Source of the DNA: Phoronis ovalis
Taxonomy: Eukaryota; Phoronida; Phoronidae
Assembly: GCA_028565635.1 (NCBI GenBank)
Contig: JAOXYB010051301.1
Location: 1 to 11,672, forward strand
Direction of reading: 5' to 3'
DNA: 11,672 nucleotides
This document shows, piece by piece, positions 1-10,000 of the stretch. Position 1 is the first letter of the stretch. Every line of letters begins with the position of its first letter. A program made the position numbers and the translations under genes. Under the pieces are notes generated by a model. It saw nothing but the letters and a program-made list of their open reading frames with translations, ran no database searches and was not told the origin of the DNA.

Positions 1-829
1 AAAGTATACAATCCAAATCCAAAATTTTTTGGTCCGCCTCACACCCCTACCAAAAAATACCTTGAGTACCCCCCCCCCGGGATCTGTACCTATAGTACAG
101 CCGGACATGTATTACCCAGTACCATTCCAATACCACTCAGTCCTAGGTTATATTCTAAGGTCTGAGTGTATTCTAATACAGGTTTAATATTGTAATGGTT
201 TTATTAATATGACGGGAAACTGAAAAATAAGTTACAAAAATGCTACAGTAAAATAAAATATTTTATCAGTTCTGAAGAAATATAATTAAACAGGGTTTAA
301 TTAGTTGGGTTTTTTAATGAATGCACTTTATGACCCTTTAAATGTACTATTTATGTTGACATATTGATGTTTAAAAAAATCATGTTTCCTTACGGATGTT
401 TGACATAAAAATCTATTACAGTGCATAATTTCGAAAACAAAATATTAAAAACCCAGAAAGTGTTGAAATTTGAAATCTATGAAAATTTGGAATAAATTTT
501 AATTTGGTTAAAACCAAATCTTGATATTTTAATGTTCAAAAAATTTTAAAGTGACTGCTTTCTAAACGAAAAATTAGAAATTATGTAAAGATCATTTTTG
601 CAAAGTTGCACTTTTGTATATCTTAGTGGTCTGTAAGTTTTGGGAGTATTATCTAGTCTTCAGAAATATGTATTTTTAAATGTTAATCTTTTCATTTTGT
701 ATGTACCAAAATTAGAAGGAAGTGTTAGTTGTTAATACTCATGTCTTTCTTGTTCCCTTTTAAGTTTAAAAGCAAAATTTTCAAAAAATTCGAACACTGC
801 GTATTTATGTTTCCTATTACTTTTTCTAG
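1..829 (+). other. 3' part of an upstream intron
   Basis: No coding frame or RNA gene is visible in this AT-rich stretch. It ends in a pyrimidine tract and AG (828-829), the acceptor of the first exon in the window. That intron is phase 1, because the exon opens with the last two bases of a split codon. The first 200 bases look different from the rest: they are less AT-rich, carry a run of about eight or nine C around 71-79, and contain a small hairpin (CACTCAG at 134-140, CTGAGTG at 162-168). They may be repeat-derived, but I do not recognise the family. Confidence 0.7.
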
Positions 830-1038
830 ATGCACTGTATCATCTTCAACCAATGGATTCTGAGCAGGAACGAAAAAGGCAGGAGGCCATGGAGAAACAG
901 TTAGCTGAAGAACGACGTAAGAAACGAGAGGAAACTAGAAAGAGAGTTATTGGTGAACTAGTTCAAACAGAAAAACATTACCTTGCTGATATTCAACTAT
1001 GTTGGGATAGCTTTATTGGAACTCATGCTGTTCAAGAG
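830..1038 (+). CDS. DNMBP: DNMBP-like exon 1 of window: charged helix and DH domain CR1
   Basis: The acceptor TTTTTCTAG ends at 829 and the donor GAG|GTAAGA starts at 1039. The exon opens with two bases of a split codon and then encodes 69 residues. Residues 11-38 are almost all Glu, Lys, Arg, Gln and Ala, as expected for a continuous charged or coiled-coil helix just before the DH domain. From residue 39 the sequence VIGELVQTEKHYLADI is DH conserved region 1; the Glu of GEL (residue 42) matches the glutamate that contacts switch 1 of the GTPase in Dbl-family GEFs. An ATG at 853 is in frame (residue 8), but the strong upstream acceptor argues that this is an internal exon, not a start. It joins exon 2 in phase 0. 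Confidence 0.92.
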
Positions 1039-4000
1039 GTAAGAAAGTACTTTCAGCAAGTACAGTTCACTCAGCCGTGTAATTGTCATTGCTTACATTG
1101 TATTTGATCAATAAAATGTTTTTACTGTTTTGTAGATTTTTTACTAATGAAATTTTGAAGCTTAATCATATTCAATGAAAAATTTTCATTCGAAACGTTC
1201 ATCTATTTTTTGGTGCCTACATATTCTGTTATTCTCTTTGTTGGAATTTAAATTTCAAATATTTCTAAAAGATGTATCAAAATGCAATATCTCAAATCAG
1301 AGCTCCCTTTTTTTTCTGTCAGTAGATTACAATAATTGCTTCACATAGGAATTAGGAAATTCAAATATGTTTCCCCATCAAACTAACGGAAATAATAAAT
1401 GGTATTTATAAACTATTGATATTTCCAGGAAGAGCTGCTCGAACTGTTTACTATAACATAACTCTTATTTTTGCAAAGTTATACTTGTCTACAAGTTATC
1501 TGTTCCTCCAATCTAGGAAGAGTGCAATAGTATAGTATAATCAAGGTAGAGATATAAAATTTAAAAATAAGTATCATTGTAATCAAGTTAATGAGATATA
1601 TTAGAATATAATTGTCCATGTAGTTTGCAAATTATGTACTAAGACAATGGCGAGTATAAAGATTATACGTGCAAAAAAAAACTATTTCTGAAATCAAATT
1701 TTATGCCAACAACTACTTGGGAGTGTTATTAGAAATCTTTGTTTGATCCTGATTAATAAAAATGTCTGAATGCTCGCTTTATTTCTCGACATGTTTCCTG
1801 GATGATGACGTTGGCAGTTGTTTTGAGTGGCTGATGGTTAATAAGCAATAACTTTAGCTAATAAAATCTTAAACACTCAAGTGTCAATCTCACAGTAAGC
1901 ACTTACAACTCTTGACTTGAATAATTATGATTAAGTAAGAGTGATCACATTAATGCTTACTTAATACAAAATTAATTCAAGGTTTACTGATGTCATGTAT
2001 TCATCAAAGTATATATAATTTAATAGTGTTTAATAAATAATACAGTACAGGGTTTCACAGAACAAATGAACAAAATATGGTATCGGTTTTTTTTTTAATA
2101 AATTGCTCTTGAAAGAAAGCTAATTTACTCTTCCTTGGTAATTTAATATTTAATTTTGGTTTAGTATGAAATGAAATGAAATGGTAGACTGAAAAATTCA
2201 TAAATTCACAGCTTTATCCCTTTGCAATAGTTGAATAACTGTAGAGCATAAATGTCTGTGATATGTCCCAGCATAATGATGCAGGAACATGGTAAGTTAC
2301 CCTTAATTACAACCGGGAGGGGGGGGGGAGGGATATTTGTGTGTTATAATAATATACCTGCAAGACCCAATTTCAGTGTATGTCATGGTTATATGCATTC
2401 AAAAATTGTAATCAAAATTGAAAATCATTGATAAGGTGAATGATTACATTATCCAAAACTATTACTTGTTTCATTATTCAATTATGATAAAAAAAATAAG
2501 CTATAATCTCAAAGTGTTTTGTTTATTTTGCATAACCCTGCAGCTGTGACTTATTTTGTGAACAATATAAAGTTTCTGTATGTACGTCACAAAATATGCC
2601 TTGATGTCATTACATAAAATTTAATATTAATATGACTGCATGTTTTTGATTGCCTATGACACGTATCAATGCAAAATGATATGAAATATTAACTGGTTAA
2701 TTAATTAGTGGCCCTTACTGGTCTATTGCTTTTGTGTATTTGGTATGTAACACGTTTGTCTGAAATCAATGAGCCTTGTGCCGGAAGCCATTCGCTGGGG
2801 TTTCTACTGTATCATATTTAGTTTTCATTTTAATACTGGTATTTGTAAATCAGTTTTGGAATATCTATGATGTTTTTGAATTTGCCAAAATAATCTCTTT
2901 TACACAAAAAAAATTAAATGACCCAAGCTTCAAGGTTCTGTATGAATCTGCCTCTGTGGCCAAAACATTACTCACAATTTCTATCTCTTATTGGCAAAAA
3001 GAGGTTATGGTTCACTCTCAATAGGTATACTGTTTTATTACTATGGGCACAAAAACTCAGTTTAAGGTTTTACTTGTCATTGTAATTACAAATGATACAC
3101 TTCTGAGGCATCTGGTGATCGGGTTATCCAGTTAAGGATAATTACATAACTGAAGGATCAGATTAAATATTGCCGAAAAGCATGACGTTCTGCATCCGTT
3201 CATTTGTTAATGAATTACATGTTAAGGTTAAAAATTATAACAGAATGATAATGTTTTAGGTTGATTGACACCAAATTATATAAATTGGTTTATGATCCAT
3301 GAAACATAAGCTTTTCAAAGGAAAACAGTCATATATGCAAATCAAAACTGGAAGTTGGGTTAAATAATTTATTATTGAATTGGATTTTTATTACGAAATT
3401 TTGAAGCACCTTATATCTTAAGGCGGCGAGTGCCACTTGGTTCAACTTATCCCAATTTTAATTTTATTGAAAAGATGAATTTTAAAGCTTTAATTAGTCC
3501 AACAGGTTGCTGTAAAATTTAAAAAAAGATCATGGTTTCCTCAAATGTAACTACGTTTCTTAAATAAATTTGCATTTCTGAATAAAATTGCTAGTTTTCT
3601 GATACCTTTTTAGAAAGGTAGACTGAAAAATTCATAAATTCACAGCTTTATCCCTTTGCAATAGTTGAATAACTGTAGAGCATAAATGTAGAATTTCAAA
3701 ATTCTGAAAACTAGATTTGGAGATCTCTGTTTGAAGCACATTTGCAATTTTTCTACAGGTGTGTTAAGTCTTACGATTTTAAATTATTTTTTTTCCAAAC
3801 AGTGAGTTTACCCAAAATTGATTATGTTTTTAACTGACAGATGACTACTCTCTTATTAACTATTTAAAAATTAGCATAAAGAATTACATGTTAATTATGT
3901 ATTGTGCCAAATGGTACTCTCCACATTAAGTATCAAGTATAAAGATCAAAAATGGTGCGTAATGATGACTTTACATGTAGTTCACAGTTAGAAATATGTC

Positions 4001-7000
4001 TTTTTGTTATACAGAGACCTGGTGATATTGATACAGAGACATTATTTGGAAATATGGATGAAGTGTTTGAAGTCTCCCAGAAATTACTGGTGACCATGGA
4101 ATCTGCTGTGAATGGGAAAGACTTCCACCAACAAGTGCTCGGTAAGGGGTGCCTCAGAAGGAGGATACTGGTACCTCTATATTTTGCGTAACTGCATATT
4201 GGGGGTAAAAATTGTGTAAAATATAAGAGGAAGGGTTATATGCAATTTATATTTTTATTATAGTAACATAAATATCATAGATACAATGTTTCCTTCATCA
4301 CAAATACATATTAAATAAAGTATGGTCTGAATAGCATGAGCTACCGCAGCATGTAGTTTGAAATTCATGTTGGACTTTCGATGAGTAAACTATTCAGCAC
4401 CCCTACAGGAAACGAGGAAAATGAGCAGTAATCCTAACAATGGAACGTCCTGACTGAATAGTGAAGCCAGCCGTGAGAAAAATCTTACCAGGAAATACAA
4501 ATCAAAGCATAATAGTACAATTGATTTATCACCCATTTCAATAGCAACACATTTTGTTAGCCTTAAATGTTGAGTCAAGTTAATTTTGGCTCGTGCCTGC
4601 AGGCAATTTGTATAAAACTTAAAAATCTAAAGTTTCAGGTGGCTGGTACCATTCAGGATAACATATTTCAACTATTTACACTTGAGTTGAATTTAAGTAG
4701 TTGAATGAAATGATAGATTAATAACAATATACAGTTTTGGAAAGGTATTTATGTATGGATTATGAAAAGTTATATTATTTATCAGTTGCACCATATTAAG
4801 TGATTGGTGATGCTATTTTGGGTAAAACTCACTTTTTTGAAAATGCAAATGTCCAAAATAATTAAATCCAACACCAGTGTAGATACAAAGCTGAACATCG
4901 CCAAAATTAATTTCCAACTTGAAACTCCAATAAATTTCTCAGATTTTTGAAATGTTTGCATTCAATGATGTACATCCAAATATTTGGGTGTCAGAAAAAA
5001 TGGAAATTTTCTTGGAATTGAATTTTGAAGGGTCTTTTCTTTTGAATGATTCAGAAATCTGAGGCATAGCTAGGGGATTTATATTTGAAGTCAATTTAAG
5101 TTATATTTAATCTTTAAATATCCACAAAGGTATTATATTTAAATATTTTTGAAGTTTGTGCTTTTAAAAAAGTGAGTTTTTACTAAAAATGGCCACCTTA
5201 TTGGTTACGAAACCATGCCGTGTCAGGCAGAAAAATGTTCATAAGTCCCACAGTTGGTACCTGCCCAAAAATCAGTGTGTACTTTTACTATGTTATACAT
5301 TCGTTAAGTTGTGCAAAACTTATGATGAAGTTTAAAGATAAATCCTGGCCAGTAAGCTTTGCTAAATGGTATTCACTACCATACTACCTAAAGACCACCT
5401 GGTGAGAATTTGTAAATCACATAACTCAAACCATGTATTCTATATGAATCCTACTGGTTACATTATGCCTAATATTTTTCATTTTAAATGATGCTGATGG
5501 ATTTTAATAAATTTTCATGTAAAAATTAAGTAAATGTGTTAAGTGGATTCCATGCGCCTGCCACAATGGCTGGGCGAGATTGCTAGACATAATAATACAC
5601 ATCTGTGGACAGGCACAGAATACTTCTTTACTCCAAGTGAAATGAAAATACTTTGTTTAAAATTCAACATCTTGCTTTGAATTTTCTCCTATAACTAAAC
5701 GGTGTTTGTTACAAAATAAGGAATCTTGTGCCACCATGATATTACATTGGTGACCTAAGTGCATGCTGTTCTGTATGAACATGCTTAAAAGATATGTTAC
5801 TTTTATTTTGTAGGTTCTTGTTTCATTTCCCATGCTGACGACATGAAGGAAGTGTATGCTGTTTACTGCAGAAATCATGATGATGTCCTAGCTCTTTTAG
5901 AAAAGGTACAGTATGAAATGTAGGGTTACAGAGTAAACAGTTTCATTAATTGTGAAACACTTTTCATTTGCTTATCTATGATTGATGCTTGCTGAAATCT
6001 TCATGAATGTTTCGAAATTATCAAGTATTTATTATTCAGTTCTGGTAAAACTCGATTCACTGTGCTGGCTTTGATATTTTGACACATCTTTATCAATGTT
6101 AGGTACCTCTAGTCTAGGTGACACACTGGATCTTTTTCTTCAACAGCTGCTTATACCCCCCTATCTTGTTTGTTTCAATTTATGGTTCGCAATATTTTTG
6201 TTCGCAGTCTACTAACTTTAACTGCATTTGAAAATCACATTTGTGGACATATCTGTTTTTGCTTTCAGTATGAAGATCATGTAGAGATGCAGGAGTATTT
6301 TAATCGTGGTTTGCAACTTCTACGACAACACAGCACAGTGTTTGACTTGGGCTCAGTTCTGATCAAACCTGTTCAACGAATTCTTAAATACCCACTGTTG
6401 CTCAATGAATTGCTGAAGGTATATTTCTCTGTTACAATAAATAATGGTTTGTGTCGCCTATGGCTGCCCATTAAAGTATTGACATTAGTTCTTTTGTTTG
6501 GAAAAATATGAAAAAATCTCAGAACACAAATGCATGTTAAACTTTGAAAGCTATGAGATTAAGTCCTTTTCTTAACTGAGCTAATATGTAATTACAAATT
6601 TGTGATCTGCTGTCAGAAATATCATAAGTACTTACAATTCCATAGCTGATCTGTAAATATACATGTAAGGTATGAGTTAAGGAATCATAACTCATTACTT
6701 TATAATGTTTGTAACAACGGGCCTGTGGTTGTCAGAAAAATCGTAAGTACTTGTGATTCCGTAACTCTGTAAATGTATCGTAAGAGTTATAACGTTGCAT
6801 TGTTTCTGACAACACGCCCCTGGACTACAGATGATTTTATGAGATCTTTTGTGCAAAATGATATATTGAGATGTAATATCTCAAATGTGATACATCTTAT
6901 ACATTATTATTCACGACTATAGTCGACAGAAGAGGATCACCCTGACAAGCCTGAGTTAATGAAAGGCATTAGTGCCATGACAGAGGTCGCCACAGCCATC

Positions 7001-10000
7001 AATGAATATAAGAGAAGAAAAGATTTAGGTATAAAATAACATGAATGTTATGAAACAGCTTGAAGTATACATTTTTTGAACATAAATATGTAGCGTTTTG
7101 AATTTAGGTACAACTACTCAATCATTCTGCTTTTATTATTATCTCGTCAAAAGCAGAAAAATATGTAAGAAGATTAGTCACAGTTACTTGACTTCGTGTT
7201 TCGCGCAGTGGCTCAACTTACTGCTAGGTAAATCATAGCTAAATTAAAACCCTATTACTGTAACATATTTACCCGACAGTGAAGTGATTAGACTTTGTCA
7301 TATTCAGTATGCAATATGCTAATATGCAGTATACGAGAAGTCTAACCACTGAGTTGAGTGCATAACAGTAATTTAATGACATAATTATAATTATGTGTGT
7401 GTGTGTGATATATTTTAGTTTACAAGTACAGAAAGGACAAAGTTGAGTCTATGAGTGACAAAATGTCAAAGCTTACATTCCATTCCATTAGGAAGAAATC
7501 TAATCGACTTAGCATGAAACTAACTAGTAATCTTGGCATGGGATTCCAGGTATTACAGAAAGCCACTCATACAGTGGTTTTTGCTTAAAATTATTTTGAA
7601 TAAATCGCCAACAGTTATTTCAATATTTGTAGTTACCTGTATGCACTGTCAAGTCTCGCATATTAATGTGTGATAAGTGCCAGCTCCCAATCTCTCTAGT
7701 AATTCAAGCTGTTTTTGAACCTCCCCACATTTACCCTCTTTTGCAGTTGGAATTTTCTACAATCTTCTGCTCCTATCGCTAAAGCTTGTTTTCCACCCCA
7801 TCCCACCTCAATCCTGGTGGTAGTGACCGCCTCTCATCAAAACACTGCGATGGTAACACTGGTGCATTGCTGACAATTGTTTTCTGTGTGTTTTAGACTC
7901 GCGATGAAAACTTTGAAAAAGAGGTAACTCGGTTTAGGAATCTTGAACAGGCTGTGAAAACGTTCCTGAAAGATGTTGGACTGTACAGTGACCAATTGCA
8001 GGTAAGCCACCTGTGTTATTTCAACTGCATTTACACTTGCCATGCTATAGCTGACTAAAGAATTGTTTTGTTGATTATGTGTAACAAGTGCAAGCAAGGT
8101 GTACTTAAAATGAAATAATATTGTTGTGATTTCGAAAAGATTGCTCTTCGCGTTTCAGGCATGTAAATGTTTAAATAGCATAACTTAGCTATATAAGTCA
8201 CTTGTGTAACAAACAGATTTAAAATTAACTTATAAATCAGAGCTTGTATGACTAGATCTAACTACCATATTATTATTATGGGGTTTAGTTTTTGCTGTGA
8301 AAATGGAAAAAGTAAAAAACAGAATAAAGAAAATGAAAAAATATAATTTCATCAATAAATTTGCTTTTTTAGGATGCACTTGTAAATCAAGAGACTATTG
8401 CTGATGATTTAAGTGACTATTACGGGGACCAGTTAACTGTGGAAGTCCAAAAATATCAGCAGTTGCAGAAATCTGTGGGGCGTGAACATTTTGATAAATT
8501 TGTAAGTGACTTCACCAAATGTTTTTTAGAAGTTTAGGTTATATCATGGTACAATGATTGTAAAAGCCATTTTTCTCTATCAGATTTGTTGTACAGAACC
8601 CAGAGTTGCTTTATAGTTAATTAAGCATACTAATAATTACTGACCAGGAACTGATTTTTTTGCATCAAGCATTAATGTTTGTAACACACATTAAAAAAGC
8701 ATTATTGCCACTCTCATATAAAGTTCTTCAATCATCTTGTACTCCTTTTATCACTCTTACACTTTTTGACAAAAGTCGGCTCTTTTTGAGCCATAATATT
8801 TATATATAAGTAGAAAAGATAATAACTTGAGGGAGCGAGAACCGTTTATTTCTTAGTTATCTTTGTTACAATGTATCTTTAAAACTATAGACTAAATTAT
8901 AAGGTATACATTTTCTTTTTAGTTATTTTTTTTTTTTTCAATCCGACTACATATTGGTCCAATTTGTTGCCATGGTAACGAAATTTCTGCCATTTACTGC
9001 AAAGAGTACAGTTTTAACTTTATAAGAATTTAACTTTTACACCTTTTGAGGAAATCGTGTGATTCAAATTGCATCCAAATATGCCACGTGTCTACCACAA
9101 AACTGTGTCTCAAAATTTGGATAAATAACTCTGTTAATTTCCAACATTGTTTCAAAGGTGGGCCACTGGTTTGAAATTTGGGCGTCTGCAATTTTATTCC
9201 GAACATGTCCCTGAAAATAAAACTAGATGCCCTTTCAAAAATCCGAAACACATTAATGAGGATCAATGTGTCTTGCGAAATAGCCACTAAAACTTTTCAT
9301 AACACACTGGGATAATAAGTTAAATTAATTCAAATCACAGCAGATATCACAAATTCGAAAGTCTAGAAAATCGAGATTTCAATACTATAAACTTCAAACA
9401 GACCTTGTGAAGCAATTTTCACTCCAAAACAGCAGGAAACCATTCACCTGGAAGCTGGATAGCTTATAAAATATGTTTCCACACGTGCCTACAAAGTTTC
9501 GGCCCATGATTGGTCAAAAAATGACAAAATAATCGAATGGGTAGCCAATTGCTCGAAAAAAATTTCCCGTGACCTGGATTATTCATTATGTGGGTGGGGT
9601 ATTTCATATATAGGTCAACACATGTTTATAATACGCTTCCGAGTGAAGATTTATTTGTTGCAACTTATTGCGTAAAATAATTGATGATCACGATGCCTAC
9701 AAGAAGAAAAGTAACATTGAAAAAGGCAACAGAGAAGCTGGTGAAGGAATGCAGGGAATATGGATGAGTGAAGCAAAATAACTTAACCAAACTTAACGAT
9801 GCCAATGGTACTCGGGATCGCACTGACCCAGGACCCGGGAGCGTCCCAGAATTCTCACCCTTGTTTCGCATCGCAAACCAACTCTCCGGTTGATTGTAAA
9901 AGGAATCTTTGTCCAAGAGCTTTAAAAATGCTTTAGAAGTCGTGGACAGGGAACTTTCGGCAACTTCCCACTGGGCTTTAACACCACGCTTCTTTTGAGT

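Larger units (their letters stand above)
1039..4014 (+). other. Intron 1 (2976 bp)
   Basis: This phase 0 intron has donor GTAAGA and acceptor TTTTTGTTATACAG. It is AT-rich and holds an imperfect hairpin (1916-1981), an (ATGAA)3 run (2166-2180), a ten-G run (2319-2328) and two identical 73-bp direct repeats (2183-2255 and 3617-3689). The only longer open frame (2776-3024) has no recognisable domain and no convincing splice sites. I see no RNA gene. Confidence 0.8.
4142..5813 (+). other. Intron 2 (1672 bp)
   Basis: This phase 1 intron has donor GTAAGG and acceptor TTTTATTTTGTAG. It holds a fold-back element at about 4806-5197 and a short inverted pair at 5556-5565 and 5604-5614. The open frames at 4390-4578 (minus) and 5220-5405 (plus) show no protein character and are probably chance. 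Confidence 0.8.
7029..7418 (+). other. Intron 5 (390 bp)
   Basis: This phase 1 intron has donor GTATAA. Its acceptor ATATATTTTAG has a very short pyrimidine tract and follows a (TG)7 run. A palindromic repeat occupies about 7254-7372. Confidence 0.8.

Noticed and set aside
853-855. In-frame ATG as a start codon of a short isoform
   Set aside because: A clear pyrimidine tract and AG at 828-829 with continuous upstream frame make this an internal exon. Short Tuba isoforms exist, but nothing here shows a promoter just upstream.
2776-3024. 82-codon plus-strand open frame in intron 1, lying between the two 73-bp repeats
   Set aside because: Its composition is a hydrophobic start and an ordinary tail with no known motif, its codons are AT-driven, and it has no acceptor and donor that would join the gene in frame. 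Probably chance, though I cannot exclude an element fragment.
4390-4578. 62-codon minus-strand open frame in intron 2
   Set aside because: No motif, no splice support and no promoter context; its length is expected by chance.
5220-5405. 61-codon plus-strand open frame just after the fold-back element
   Set aside because: The open stretch begins outside the element, has no recognisable domain and no matching splice sites.
6125-6268. Alternative acceptor at 6145-6146 (CTTTTTCTTCAACAG) for exon 4
   Set aside because: It would add 122 bases, out of frame with exon 4, and read into TAA within about 23 codons; 6268 fits the phase and the protein alignment.
7837-8097. 86-codon minus-strand open frame over exon 7
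   Set aside because: It is the antisense shadow of a well-supported exon and its flanking intron.
9030-9287. 85-codon minus-strand open frame within the putative transposon
   Set aside because: No similarity I recognise and no promoter-like sequence ahead of it; kept only as part of the element.
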